In this document: positions 23,708-37,869 of the stretch, one piece after another | Numbering within the stretch: the first letter of the stretch is position 1 | Layout: each line of letters starts with the position of its first letter | Assembly (NCBI GenBank): GCA_036435485.1 | Contig: CM071595.1 | Span: forward strand, 99,130,580 to 99,194,579 | Length of the DNA: 64,000 nt | DNA from: Saposhnikovia divaricata | Taxonomy: Eukaryota > Streptophyta > Magnoliopsida > Apiales > Apiaceae | Reading direction: 5' to 3' | Position numbers and translations under genes: made by a program | Notes under the pieces: generated by a model | What the model was told of the DNA's origin: nothing | Seen by the model: only the letters and a program-made list of their open reading frames with translations | The model's database searches: none

Positions 23708-25050
23708 ACTTTGGGAATATCATCATATTAGATATATATTGACATCCGTACGGTTGGATCGTTCAAAAATATTTTTTAAAAATAGAAACAATAATCCGCG
23801 ACAAAGAACTAGTTTCGAGTCATATCAAAAATAGTAGTGATCTACTAAGATCTCCGATCAAATTAATTTTTTATTTTCTGTAACTTTGGGAATATCATCA
23901 TATTAGATATATATTGACATCCGTACGGTTGGATAGTCCAAAAATATTTTTTAAAAATAGAAACAATAATCCGTGACAAAGCACTAGTTTCGAGTCATAT
24001 TAAAAATAGTAGTGATCTACTAAGATCTCCGATCAAATTAATTTTTTATTTTCTGAAACTTTGGGAATATCATCATATTAGATATATATTGACATCCGTA
24101 CAGTTGGATCGTCCAAAAATATTTTTTAAAAAATAGAAACAATAATCCGTGACAAAGCACTAGTTACGAGTCATTTTAAAATAGTAGTGATCTACTAAGA
24201 TCTGAGATCAAATTAATTTTTTATTTTCTGTAACTTTGGGAATATCATCATATTAGATATATATTGACATCCGTAAGGTTGGATCGTTCAAAAATATTTT
24301 TTAAAGATAGAAACAATAATCCGTGACAAAGCACTAGTTACGAGTCATATTAAAAATAGTAGTGATCTACTAAGATCTCCGATCAAATTAATTTTTTATT
24401 TTCTGAAACTTTGGGAATATCATCATATTAGATATATATTGATATCCGTACGGTTGGATCGTTCAAAAATATTTTTAAAAATAGAAACAATAATCCGTGA
24501 CAAAGCACTAGTTTCGAGTCATATTAAAAATAGTAGTGATGTACTAAGATCTGAGATCAAATTAATTTTTTATTTTCTGTAACTTTGGGAATATCATAAT
24601 ATTAGATATATATTGACATCCGTAAGGTTGGATCGTTCAAATTTTTTTTAAAAAAATAGAAACAATAATCCGTGACAAAGCACTAGTTACGAGTCATATT
24701 AAAAATAGTAGTGATCTACTAAGATCTCCGATCAAATTAATTTTTTATTTTCTGAAACTTTGGGAATATCATCATATTAGATATATATTGACATCCGTAC
24801 GGTTGGATCGTTCAAAAATATTTTTTAAAAAATAGAAACAATAATCCGTGACAAAGCACTAGTTTCGAGTCATATTAAAAATAGTAGTGATCTACTAAGA
24901 TCTCCGATCAAATTAATTTTTTATTTTCTGTAACTTTGGGAATATCATCATATTAGATATATATTGACATCCGTACGGTTGGATCGTCCAAAAATATTTT
25001 TTAAAAAATAGAAACAATAATCCGTGACAAAGCACTAGTTACGAGTCATA
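23708..25050 (+). repeat. 9-mer higher-order repeat, unit 3 (partial, diverged)
   Basis: Marker positions continue at +1,578 bp: CGCGACAAAG at 23797 and GTACAG at 24098. TTGATATCC at 24439 is at +1,577 because one A is missing near 24180. The second half has block changes against units 1 and 2: GATGTAC followed by CTGAGATC and GTAAGG, and TTTCG in place of TTACG near 24855. These look like local replacement by other monomer types. The unit stops matching near 25050. Confidence 0.75.
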
Positions 25051-25159
25051 TTAAAAATAGTAGTGATCTACTAAGATCTCCGATCAAATTAATTTTTTAT
25101 TTTCTGAAACTTTGGGAATATCATCATATTAGATATATATTGACATCCGTAAGGTTGGA
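25051..25159 (+). repeat. Satellite monomer linking 9-mer and cassette
   Basis: This is an ordinary part-monomer with CTCCGATC and CTGAAAC, continuing into a mixed barcode (AAGG with CATTC). No distinct structure is present. Confidence 0.7.
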
Positions 25160-26357
25160 TCATTCAAAAATATTTTTTAAAAATAGAAACAATAATCCGT
25201 GACAAAGCACTAGTTACGAGTCATATTAAAAATAGTAGTGATCTACTAAGATCTCCGATCAAATTAATTTTTTATTTTCTGAAACTTTGGGAATATCATC
25301 ATATTAGATATATATTGACATCCGTAAGGTTGGATCGTTCAAAAATATTTTTTAAAAAATAGAAACAATAATCTGTGACAAAGCACTAGTTACGAGTCAT
25401 ATCAAAAATAGTAGTGATCTACTAAGATCTCCGATCAAATTAATTTTTTATTTTCTGTAACTTTGGGAATATCATCATATTAGATATATATTGACATCCG
25501 TAAGGTTGGATCGTTCAAAAATATTTTTTAAAAAATAGAAACAATAATCCGTGACAAAGCACTAGTTTCGAGTCATATTAAAAATAGTAGTGATCTACTA
25601 AGATCTCCGATCAAATTAATTTTTTATTTTCTGAAACTTTGGGAATATCATCATATTAGATATATATTGACATCCGTACGGTAGGATCGTTCAAAAATAT
25701 TTTTTAAAAATAGAAACAATAATCCGCGACAAAGCACTAGTTTCGAGTCATATTAAAAATAGTAGTGATCTACTAAGATCTCCGATCAAATTAATTTTTT
25801 ATTTTCTGTAACTTTGGGAATATCATTATATTAGATATATATTGACATCCGTACGGTTGGATAGTCCAAAAATATTTTTTAAAAATAGAAACAATAATCC
25901 GTGACAAAGCACTAGTTTCGAGTCATATTAAAAATAGTAGTGATCTACTAAAATCTCCGATCAAATTAATTTTTTATTTTCTGTAACTTTGGGAATATCA
26001 TCATATTAGATATATATTGACATCCGTACGGTTGGATCGTCCAAAAATATTTTTTAAAAAATAGAAACAATAATCCGTGACAAAGCACTATTTTCGAGTC
26101 ATTTTAAAAATAGTAGTGATCTACTAAGATCTGAGATCAAATTAATTTTTTATTTTCTGTAACTTTGGGAATATCATCATATTAGATATATATTGACATC
26201 CGTAAGGTTGGATCGTTCAAAAATATTTTTTAAAGATAGAAACAATAATCCGTGACAAAGCACTAGTTACGAGTCATATTAAAAATAGTAGTGATCTACT
26301 AAGATCTCCGATCAAATTAATTTTTTATTTTCTGAAACTTTGGGAATATCATCATAT
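25160..26357 (+). repeat. Recurrent cassette (GGTAGG, TAGTCC, AAAATCTCC), first copy
   Basis: An ordered set of monomers marks this cassette: GTAAGG, then CGGTAGGATCG (25681), then CCGCGAC/CATTATATT with GGATAGTCC, then CTACTAAAATCTCC with CGTCC, then CACTATTTTCG with CATTTT/GAG, then AAAGATAG. It recurs 5,970 bp to the right (31651), and the GGTAGG marker also occurs at 44459, 44808, 46737, 53230 and 61824. After 26357 this copy continues with AAATATATATTGATATCC (TTG at 26368), GATGTAC and a GTCGG barcode, as do the copies at 47424, 53917, 55321 and 62511. Confidence 0.82.
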
Positions 26358-28869
26358 TAAATATATATTGATATCCGTACGGTTGGATCGTTCAAAAATA
26401 TTTTTAAAAATAGAAACAATAATCCGTGACAAAGCACTAGTTTCGAGTCATATTAAAAATAGTAGTGATGTACTAAGATCTCCGATCAAATTAATTTTTT
26501 ATTTTCTGAAACTTTGGGAATATCATAATATTAGATATATATTGACATCCGTACTGTCGGATCGTTCAAAAATATTTTTTAAAAAATAGAAACAATAATC
26601 CGTGACAAAGCACTAGTTACGAGTCATATTAAAAATAGTAGTGATCTACTAAGATCTCCGATCAAATTAATTTTTTATTTTCTGTAACTTTGGGAATATC
26701 ATCATATTAGATATATATTGACATCCGTACGGTTGGATCGTTCAAAAATATTTTTTAAAAAACGGAAACAATAATCCGTGACAAAGCACTAGTTACGAGT
26801 CATTTTAAAAATAGTAGTGATCTACTAAGATCTCCGATCAAATTAATTTTTTATTTTCTGTAACTTTGGGAATATCATCATATTAGATATATATTGACAT
26901 CCGTACGGTTGGATCGTTCAAAAATATTTTTAAAAAAATAGAAACAATAATCCGTGACAAAGCACTAGTTACGAGTCATATTAAAAATAGTAGTGATCTA
27001 CTAAGATCTCCGATCAAATTAATTTTTTATTTTCTGAAACTTTGGGAATATCATCATATTAGATATATATTGACATCCGTACGGTCGGATCGTTCAAAAA
27101 TATTTTTAAAAAATAGAAACAATAATCCGTGACAAAGCACTAGTTACGAGTCATATTAAAAATAGTAGTGATCTACTAAGATCTCCGATCAAATTAATTT
27201 TTTATTTTCTGAAACTTTGGAAATATCATCATATTAGATATATATTAACATCCGTACGGTTGGATCGTTCAAAAATATTTTTTAAAAAATAGAAACAATA
27301 ATCTGTGACAAAGCACTAGTTACGAGTCATTTTAAAAATAGTAGTGATCTACTAAGATCTCCGATCAAATTAATTTTTTATTTTCTGTAACTTTGGGAAT
27401 ATCATCATATTAGATATATATTGACATCCGTAAGGTTGGATCGTTCAAAAATATTTTTTAAAAAATAGAAACAATAATCCGTGACAAAGCACTAGTTACG
27501 AGTCATTTTAAAAATAGTAGTGATCTACTAAGATCTGAGATCAAATTAATTTTTTATTTTCTGTAACTTTGGGAATATCATCATATTAGATATATATTGA
27601 CATCCGTAAAGTTGGATCATTCAAAAATATTTTTTAAAAATAGAAACAATAATCCGTGACAAAGCACTAGTTACGAGTCATATTAAAAATAGTAGTGATC
27701 TACTAAGATCTCCGATCAAATTAATTTTTTATTTTCTGAAACTTTGGGAATATCATCATATTAGATATATATTGACATCCGTAAGGTTGGATCGTTCAAA
27801 AATATTTTTTAAAAAATAGAAACAATAATCTGTGACAAAGCACTAGTTACGAGTCATTTTAAAAATAGTAGTGATCTACTAAGATCTCCGATCAAATTAA
27901 TTTTTTATTTTCTGTAACTTTGGGAATATCATCATATTAGATATATATTGACATCCGTAAGGTTGGATCGTTCAAAAATATTTTTTAAAAAATAGAAACA
28001 ATAATCCGTGACAAAGCACTAGTTTCGAGTCATATTAAAAATAGTAGTGATCTACTAAGATCTCTGATCAAATTAATTTTTTATTTTCTGAAACTTTGAG
28101 AATATCATCATATTAGATATATATTGACATCCGTAAAGTTGGATCATTCAAAAATATTTTTTAAAAATAGAAACAATAATCCGTGACAAAGCACTAGTTA
28201 CGAGTCATATTAAAAATAGTAGTGATCTACTAAGATCTCCGATCAAATTAATTTTTTATTTTCTGAAACTTTGGGAATATCATCATATTAGATATATATA
28301 TTGACATCCGTACGGTTGGATCGTCCAAAAATATTTTTTAAAAAATAGAAACAATAATCCGTGACAAAGCACTAGTTACGAGTCATTTTAAAAATAGTAG
28401 TGATCTACTAAGATCTGAGATCAAATTAATTTTTTATTTTCTGTAACTTTGGGAATATCATCATATTAGATATATATTGACATCCGTAAAGTTGGATCAT
28501 TCAAAAATATTTTTTAAAAATAGAAACAATAATCCGTGACAAAGCACTAGTTTCGAGTCATATTAAAAATAGTAGTGATCTACTAAGATCTCCGATCAAA
28601 TTAATTTTTTATTTTCTGAAACTTTGGGAATATCATCATATTAGATATATATTGACATCCGTACGGTTGGATCGTTCAAAAATATTTTTTTAAAAAATAG
28701 AAACAATAATCCGTGACAAAGCACTAGTTACGAGTCATACTAAAAATAGTAATGATCTACTAAGATCTCCGATCAAATTAATTTTTTATTTTCTGAAACT
28801 TTGGGAATATCATCATATTAGATATATATTGACATCCGTACGGTTGGATCGTTCAAAAATATTTTTAAA
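26358..28869 (+). repeat. Mixed satellite monomers
   Basis: The stretch begins with the tail of the cassette (TTG at 26368; barcode CTGTCGG near 26555). It then has private variants such as AAAAACGGAAACA near 26760, TTTGGAAATATC near 27228 and TATATTAACATCC near 27248. From about 28060 to 28800 the CTCTGATC/TTTGAGAAT (28095), extra-AT and CATACTAAAAATAGTAATG monomers reappear in the order seen at 17191-17900, 10,880 bp (62 monomers) to the left. No non-satellite sequence is present. Confidence 0.73.
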
Positions 28870-29746
28870 AAAATAGAAACAATAATCCGTGACAAAGCAC
28901 TAGTTACGAGTCATATTAAAAATAGTAGTGATCTACTAAGATCTCAGATCAAATTAATTTTTTATTTTCTGAAACTTTGGGAATATCATAATATTAGATA
29001 TATATTGACATCCGTAAGGTTGTTTCGTTCAAAAATATTTTTTAAAAAATAGAAACAATAATCCGTGACAAAGCACTAGTTTCGAGTCATATTAAAAATA
29101 GTAGTGATCTACTAAGATCTCCGATCAAATTAATTTTTTATTTTCTGAAACTTTGGGAATATCATCATATTAGATATATATTGACATCCGTACGGTTGGA
29201 TCGTTCAAAAATATTTTTAAAAAAATAGAAACAATAATCCGTGACAAAGCACTATTTACGAGTCATTTTAAAAATAGTATTGATCTACTAAGATCTCCGA
29301 TCAAATTAATTTTTTATTTTCTGAAACTTTGGGAATATCATAATATTAGATATATATTGACATCCGTAAGGTTGTTTCGTTCAAAAATATTTTTTAAAAA
29401 ATAGAAACAATAATCCGTGACAAAGCACTAGTTTCGAGTCATATTAAAAATAGTAGTGATCTACTAAGATCTCCGATCAAATTAATTTTTTATTTTCTGA
29501 AACTTTGGGAATATCATCATATTAGATATATATTGATATCCGTACGGTTGGATCGTTCAAAAATATTTTTAAAAATAGAAACAATAATCCGTGAAAAAGC
29601 ACTAGTTTCGAGTCATATTAAAAATAGTAGTGATGTACTAAGATCTCCGATCAAATTAATTTTTTATTTTCTGAAACTTTGGGAATATCATAATATTAGA
29701 TATATATTGACATCCGTAAAGTTGGATCATTCAAAAATATTTTTTA
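28870..29746 (+). repeat. 5-mer higher-order repeat, unit 1 (877 bp)
   Basis: Markers repeat at +877 bp: CTCAGATC with CATAATATT, GTAAGGTTGTTTCG (29014/29891), CACTATTTACG with AGTATTGATC (near 29277/30154), the second GTAAGGTTGTTTCG (29366/30243), and TTGATATCC with GTGAAAAAGC (29533/30410). To the left of 28870 the barcodes differ (ACGG/CGTTC against AAAG/CATTC). Confidence 0.83.
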
Positions 29747-30593
29747 AAAATAGAAACAATAATCCGTGACAAAGCACTAGTTACGAGTCATATTAAAAAT
29801 AGTAGTGATCTACTAAGATCTCAGATCAAATTAATTTTTTATTTTCTGAAACTTTGGGAATATCATAATATTAGATATATATTGACATCCGTAAGGTTGT
29901 TTCGTTCAAAAATATTTTTTAAAAAATAGAAACAATAATCCGTGACAAAGCACTAGTTTCGAGTCATATTAAAAATAGTAGTGATCTACTAAGATCTCCG
30001 ATCAAATTAATTTTTTATTTTCTGAAACTTTGGGAATATCATCATATTAGATATATATTGACATCCGTACGGTTGGATCGTTCAAAAATATTTTTAAAAA
30101 AATAGAAACAATAATCCGTGACAAAGCACTATTTACGAGTCATTTTAAAAATAGTATTGATCTACTAAGATCTCCGATCAAATTAATTTTTTATTTTCTG
30201 AAACTTTGGGAATATCATAATATTAGATATATATTGACATCCGTAAGGTTGTTTCGTTCAAAAATATTTTTTAAAAAATAGAAACAATAATCCGTGACAA
30301 AGCACTAGTTTCGAGTCATATTAAAAATAGTAGTGATCTACTAAGATCTCCGATCAAATTAATTTTTTATTTTCTGAAACTTTCGGAATATCATCATATT
30401 AGATATATATTGATATCCGTACGGTTGGATCGTTCAAAAATATTTTTAAAAATAGAAACAATAATCCGTGAAAAAGCACTAGTTTCGAGTCATATTAAAA
30501 ATAGTAGTGATGTACTAAGATCTCCGATCAAATTAATTTTTTATTTTCTGAAACTTTGGGAATATCATAATATTAGATATATATTGACATCCG
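29747..30593 (+). repeat. 5-mer higher-order repeat, unit 2
   Basis: This is the tandem copy of 28870-29746 with a private TTTCGGAATATC near 30383. It ends where the barcode is ACGG/CGTTC instead of AAAG/CATTC. The TTGATATCC, GATGTAC, CATAATATT pair at 30410 is itself copied at 30760, 350 bp (2 monomers) further on, with a private AAACAGTAG near 30849. Confidence 0.8.
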
Positions 30594-31129
30594 TACGGTT
30601 GGATCGTTCAAAAATATTTTTTAAAAAATAGAAACAATAATCCGTGACAAAGCACTAGTTACGAGTCATATTAAAAATAGTAGTGATCTACTAAGATCTC
30701 AGATCAAATTAATTTTTTATTTTCTGAAACTTTGGGAATATCATCATATTAGATATATATTGATATCCGTACGGTTGGATCGTTCAAAAATATTTTTAAA
30801 AATAGAAACAATAATCCGTGAAAAAGCACTAGTTTCGAGTCATATTAAAAACAGTAGTGATGTACTAAGATCTCCGATCAAATTAATTTTTTATTTTCTG
30901 AAACTTTGGGAATATCATAATATTAGATATATATTGACATCCGTACGGTTGGATCGTTCAAAAATATTTTTTAAAAAATAGAAACAATAATCCGTGACAA
31001 AGCACTAGTTACGAGTCATTTTAAAAATAGTAGTGATCTACTAAGATCTGAGATCAAATTAATTTTTTATTTTCTGTAACTTTGGGAATATCATCATATT
31101 AGATATATATTGACATCCGTAAAGTTGGA
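30594..31129 (+). repeat. Dimer copy and linking monomer
   Basis: This contains the 350 bp copy of the TTGATATCC/GATGTAC dimer (30760) and a CATTTT/GAG monomer with AAAG/CATTC. The A/T tract just after it reads CAAAAAAAATTTTTAAAAA near 31133, where the usual AAAAATATTTTTT has lost its central T. Confidence 0.7.
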
Positions 31130-32327
31130 TCATTCAAAAAAAATTTTTAAAAATAGAAACAATAATCCGTGACAAAGCACTAGTTACGAGTCATATTAAA
31201 AATAGTAGTGATCTACTAAGATCTCCGATCAAATTAATTTTTTATTTTCTGAAACTTTGGGAATATCATCATATTAGATATATATTGACATCCGTAAGGT
31301 TGGATCGTTCAAAAATATTTTTTAAAAAATAGAAACAATAATCTGTGACAAAGCACTAGTTACGAGTCATTTTAAAATTAGTAGTGATCTACTAAGATCT
31401 CCGATCAAATTAATTTTTTATTTTCTGTAACTTTGGGAATATCATCATATTAGATATATATTGACATCAGTAAGGTTGGATCGTTCAAAAATATTTTTTA
31501 AAAAATAGAAACAATAATCCGTGACAAAGCACTAGTTTCGAGTCATATTAAAAATAGTAGTGATCTACTAAGATCTCCGATCAAATTAATTTTTTATTTT
31601 CTGAAACTTTGGGAATATCATCATATTAGATATATATTGACATCCGTACGGTAGGATCGTTCAAAAATATTTTTTAAAAATAGAAACAATAATCCGCGAC
31701 AAAGCACTAGTTTCGAGTCATATTAAAAATAGTAGTGATCTACTAAGATCTCCGATCAAATTAATTTTTTATTTTCTGTAACTTTGGGAATATCATTATA
31801 TTAGATATATATTGACATCCGTACGGTTGGATAGTCCAAAAATATTTTTTAAAAATAGAAACAATAATCCGTGACAAAGCACTAGTTTCGAGTCATATTA
31901 AAAATAGTAGAGATCTACTAAAATCTCCGATCAAATTAATTTTTTATTTTCTGTAACTTTGGGAATATCATCATATTAGATATATATTGACATCCGTACG
32001 GTTGGATCGTCCAAAAATATTTTTTAAAAAATAGAAACAATAATCCGTGACAAAGCACTATTTTCGAGTCATTTTAAAAATAGTAGTGATCTACTAAGAT
32101 CTGAGATCAAATTAATTTTTTATTTTCTGTAACTTTGGGAATATCATCATATTAGATATATATTGACATCCGTAAGGTTGGATCGTTCAAAAATATTTTT
32201 TAAAGATAGAAACAATAATCCGTGACAAAGCACTAGTTACGAGTCATATTAAAAATAGTAGTGATCTACTAAGATCTCCGATCAAATTAATTTTTTATTT
32301 TCTGAAACTTTGGGAATATCATCATAT
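31130..32327 (+). repeat. Cassette, second copy (5,970 bp from the first)
   Basis: This matches 25160-26357 in order, with CGGTAGGATCG at 31651. Differences include CATTTTAAAATTAG near 31370, ACATCAGTAAGG near 31465 and AGTAGAGATC near 31908. Unlike the first copy it does not continue into TTGATATCC; at about 32328 it runs into a standard TTGACATCC monomer, so the right border of the exchanged segment lies here. Confidence 0.8.
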
Positions 32328-34160
32328 TAGATATATATTGACATCCGTACGGTTGGATCGTTCAAAAATATTTTTTAAAAAATAGAAACAATAATCCGTG
32401 ACAAAGCACTAGTTTCGAGTCATATTAAAAATAGTAGTGATCTACTAAGATCTCCGATCAAATTAATTTTTTGTTTTCTGAAACTTTGGGAATATCATCA
32501 TATTAGATATATATTGACATCCGTACGGTCGGATCGTTCAAAAATATTTTTTTAAAAATAGAAACAATAATCCGTGACAAAGCACTAGTTACGAGTCATA
32601 TTAAAAATAGTAGTGATCTACTAAGATCTCCGATCAAATTAATTTTTTATTTTCTGAAACTTTGGGAATATCATCATATTAGATATATATTGACATCCGT
32701 ACGGTTGGATCGTTCAAAAATATTTTTTAAAAAATAGAAACAATAATCCGTGACAAAGCACTAGTTTCGAGTCATATTAAAAATAGTAGTGATCTACTAA
32801 GATCTCCGATCAAATTAATTTTTTGTTTTCTGAAACTTTGGGAATATCATCATATTAGATATATATTGACATCCGTACGGTTGGATCGTTCAAAAATATT
32901 TTTTAAAAAAATAGAAACAATAATCCGTGACAAAGCACTAGTTACGAGTCATACTAAAAATAGTAATGATCTACTAAGATCTCCGATCAAATTAATTTTT
33001 TATTTTCTGAAACTTTGGGAATATCATCATATTAGATATATATTGACATCCGTACGGTTGGATCGTTCAAAAATATTTTTTAAAAAAATAGAAACAATAA
33101 TCCGTGACAAAGCACTAGTTACGAGTCATACTAAAAATAGTAATGATCTAATAAGATCTCCGATCAAATTAATTTTTTATTTTCTGAAACTTTGGGAATA
33201 TCATCATATTAGATATATATTGACATCCGTACGGTTGGATCGTTCAAAAATATTTTTAAAAAAATAGAAACAATAATCCGTGACAAAGCACTATTTACGA
33301 GTCATTTTAAAAATAGTAGTGATCTACTAAGATCTCCGATCAAATTAATTTTTTATTTTCTGAAACTTTGGGAATATCATAATATTAGATATATATTGAC
33401 ATCCGTAAGGTTGTTTCGTTCAAAAATATTTTTTAAAAAATAGAAACAATAATCCGTGACAAAGCACTAGTTACGAGTCATACTAAAAATAGTAATGATC
33501 TACTAAGATCTCCGACCAAATTAATTTTTTATTTTCTGAAACTTTGGGAATATCATAATATTAGATATATATTGACATCCGTACGGTCGGATAGTTCAAA
33601 AATATTTTTTAAAAAATAGAAACAATAATCCGTGACAAAGCACTAGTTACGAGTCATATTAAAAATAGTAGTGATCTACTAAGATCTCCGATCAAATTAA
33701 TTTTTTATTTTCTGAAACTTTGGGAATATCATCATATTAGATATATATTGACATCCGTATGGTTGGATCGTTCAAAAATATTATTTAAAAAATAGAAACA
33801 ATAATCCGTGACAAAGCACTAGTTTCGAGTCATATTAAAAATAGTAGTGATCTACTAAGATCTCCGATCAAATTAATTTTTTATTTTCTGAAACTTTGGG
33901 AATATCATCATATTAGATATATATTGACATCCGTACGGTTGGATCGTTCAAAAATATTTTTTAAAAAAATAGAAACAATAATCCGTGACAAAGCACTAGT
34001 TACGAGTCATACTAAAAATAGTAATGATCTACTAAGATCTCCGATCAAATTAATTTTTTATTTTCTGAAACTTTGGGAATATCATCATATTAGATATATA
34101 TTGACATCCGTAAGGTTGGATCGTTCAAAAATATTTTTTAAAAAATAGAAACAATAATCT
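32328..34160 (+). repeat. Tandem CATACTAAAAATAGTAATG monomers
   Basis: Monomers with the AGTAATGATC change recur near 32950, 33127, 33479 and 34010. The pair at 32866 and 33042 is adjacent and nearly identical, and the unit at 32866 recurs at 33924 (1,058 bp, 6 monomers). TTTTTTGTTTTCTG, a private change, occurs near 32470 and 32820 (2 monomers apart). GTTGTTTCG occurs near 33413 and TATTATTTAAAAAA near 33779. Confidence 0.75.
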
Positions 34161-37100
34161 GTGACAAAGCACTAGTTACGAGTCATTTTAAAAATAGTAG
34201 TGATCTACTAAGATCTCCGATCAAATTAATTTTTTATTTTCTGTAACTTTGGGAATATCATCATATTAGATATATATTGACATCCGTAAGGTTGGATCGT
34301 TCAAAAATATTTTTTAAAAAATAGAAACAATAATCCGTGACAAAGCACTAGTTTCGAGTCATATTAAAAATAGTAGTGATCTACTAAGATCTCCGATCAA
34401 ATTAATTTTTTATTTTCTGAAACTTTGGGAATATCATCATATTAGATATATATTGACATCCGTACGGTTGGATCGTTCAAAAATATTTTTTAAAAATAGA
34501 AACAATAATCCGCGACAAAGCACTAGTTTCGAGTCATATCAAAAATAGTAGTGATCTACTAAGATCTCCGATCAAATTAATTTTTTATTTTCTGTAACTT
34601 TGGGAATATCATTATATTAGATATATATTGACATCCGTACGGTTGGATAGTCCAAAAATATTTTTTAAAAATAGAAACAATAATCCGTGACAAAGCACTA
34701 GTTTCGAGTCATATTAAAAATAGTAGTGATCTACTAAGATCTCTGATCAAATTAATTTTTTATTTTCTGAAACTTTGGGAATATCATCATATTAGATATA
34801 TATTGACATCCGTACGGTTGGATCGTCCAAAAATATTTTTTAAAAAATAGAAACAATAATCCGTGACAAAGCACTAGTTTCGAGTCATATTAAAAATAGT
34901 AGTGATCTACTAAGATCTCCGATCAAATTAATTTTTTATTTTCTGAAACTTTTGGAATATCATCATATTAGATATATATTGACATCCGTACGGTTGGATC
35001 GTTTAAAAAAATAGAAACAATAATCCGTGACAAAGCACTAGTTACGAGTCATATTAAAAATAGTAGTGATCTACTAAGATCTCTGATCAAATTAATTTTT
35101 TATTTTCTGAAACTTTGGGAATATCATCATATTAGATATATATTGATATCCGTACGGTTGGATCGTTCAAAAATATTTTTAAAAATAGAAACAATAATCC
35201 GTGACAAAGCACTAGTTTCGAGTCATATTAAAAATAGTAGTGATCTACTAAGATCTCCGATCAAATTAATTTTTTATTTTCTGAAACTTTGGGAATATCA
35301 TAATATTAGATATATATTGACATCCGTACGGTTGGATCGTTCAAATTTTTTTTAAAAAAAATAGAAACAATAATCCGTGACAAAGCACTAGTTACGAGTC
35401 ATATTAAAAATAGTAGTGATCTACTAAGATCTCCGATCAAATTAATTTTTTATTTACTGAAACTTTGGGAATATCATAATATTAGATATATATTGACATC
35501 CGTACGGTTGGATCGTTCAAAAATATTTTTTAAAAAATAGAAACAATAATCCGTGACAAAGCACTAGTTACGAGTCATATTAAAAATAGTAGTGATCTAC
35601 TAAGATCTCAGATCAAATTAATTTTTTATTTTCTGAAACTTTGGGAATATCATCATATTAGATATATATTGACATCCGTACGGTTGGATCGTCCAAAAAT
35701 ATTTTTTAAAAAATAGAAACAATAATCCGTGACAAAGCACTAGTTACGAGTCATATTAAAAATAGTAGTGATCTACTAAGATCTCCGATCAAATTAATTT
35801 TTTATTTTCTGAAACTTTGGGATTATCATCATATTAGATATATATTGACATCCGTACGGTTGGATCGTTCAAAAATATTTTTTAAAAATAGAAACAATAA
35901 TCCGTGACAAAGCACTAGTTTCGAGTCATATTAAAAATAGTAGTGATCTACTAAGATCTCCGATCAAATTAATTTTTTATTTTCTGAAACTTTGGGAATA
36001 TCATCATATTAGATATATATTGACATCCGTAAGGTTGGATCGTTCAAAAATATTTTTTAAAAAATAGAAACAATAATCTGTGACAAAGCACTAGTTACGA
36101 GTCATTTTAAAAATAGTAGTGATCTACTAAGATCTCCGATCAAATTAATTTTTTATTTTCTGTAACTTTGGGAATATCATCATATTAGATATATATTGAC
36201 ATCCGTACGGTTGGATAGTCCAAAAATATTTTTTAAAAATAGAAACAATAATCCGTGACAAAGCACTAGTTTCGAGTCATATTAAAAATAGTAGTGATCT
36301 ACTAAGATCTCTGATCAAATTAATTTTTTATTTTCTGTAACTTTGGGAATATCATCATATTAGATATATATTGACATCCGTACGGTTGGATCGTCCAAAA
36401 ATATTTTTTAAAAAATAGAAACAATAATCCGTGACAAAGCACTAGTTACGAGTCATTTTAAAAATAGTAGTGATCTACTAAGATCTGAGATCAAATTAAT
36501 TTTTTATTTTCTGTAACTTTGGGAATATCATCATATTAGATATATATTGACATCCGTAAGGTTGGATCGTTCAAAAATAATTTTTAAAGATAGAAACAAT
36601 AATCCGTGACAAAGCACTAGTTACGAGTCATATTAAAAATAGTAGTGATCTACTAAGATCTCCGATCAAATTAATTTTTTATTTTCTGAAACTTTGGGAA
36701 TATCATCATATTAGATATATATTGATATCCGTACGGTTGGATCGTTCAAAAATATTTTTAAAAATAGAAACAATAATCCGTGACAAAGCACTAGTTACGA
36801 GTCATATTAAAAATAGTAGTGATCTACTAAGATCTCCGATCAAATTAATTTTTTATTTTCTGAAACTTTGGGAATATCATAATATTAGATATATATTGAC
36901 ATCCGTACGGTTGGATCGTTCAAAAATATTTTTTAAAAAATAGAAACAATAATCCGTGACAAAGCACTAGTTACGAGTCATATTAAAAATAGTAGTGATC
37001 TACTAAGATCTCAGATCAAATTAATTTTTTATTTTCTGAAACTTTGGGAATATCATAATATTAGATATATATTGATATCCGTACGGTTGGATCGTTCAAA

Positions 37101-37869
37101 AATATTTTTAAAAATAGAAACAATAATCCGTGACAAAGCACTAGTTACGAGTCATATTAAAAATAGTAGTGATGTACTAAGATCTCCGATCAAATTAATT
37201 TTTTATTTTCTGAAACTTTGGGAATATCATCATATTAGATATATATTGACATCCGTATGGTTGGATAGTTCAAAAATATTTTTTAAAAAATAGAAACAAT
37301 AATCCGTGACAAAGCACTAGTTACGAGTCATATTAAAAATAGTAGTGATCTACTAAGATCTCCGATCAAATTAATTTATTATTTTCTGAAACTTTGGGAA
37401 TATCATCATATTATATATATATTGACATCCGTACGGTTGGATCGTTCAAATATATTTTTAAAAAATATAAACAATAATCCGTGACAAAGTACTAGTTACG
37501 AGTCATATTAAAAATAGTAGTGATGTACTAAGATCTCCGATCAAATTAATTTTTTATTTTCTGAAACTTTGGGAATATCATCATTTTAGATATATATATT
37601 GACATCCGTACGGTTGGATCATTCAAAAATATTTTTTAAAAATAGAAACAATAATCCGTGACAAAGCACTAGTTTCGAGTCATATTAAAAATAGTAGTGA
37701 TCTGCTAAGATCTCCGATCAAATTAATTTTTTATTTTCTGTAACTTTGGGAATATCATCATATTAGATATATATTGACATCCGTACGGTTGGATCATTCA
37801 AAAATATTTTTAAAAAAATAGAAACAATAATCCGTGACAAAGCACTAGTTACGAGTCATATTAAAAATA
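34161..37869 (+). repeat. Mixed satellite monomers with one 12-13 bp deletion
   Basis: The order around 34440-34800 (CCGCGAC with CATATCAAAA, CATTATATT with TAGTCC, CTCTGATC) resembles the head of the 9-mer at 20641 and the segments at 42900 and 60290. At about 35003 the monomer reads GGATCGTTTAAAAAAATAG and lacks 12-13 bases of the A/T tract. TTGATATCC monomers lie at 35143, 36722 and 37072 (the last two 350 bp apart). From about 37370 a new variant set appears: AATTTATTATTTTC, CAAATATATTTTTAAAAAA with TATAAACA, and CATCATTTTAG. Confidence 0.73.
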
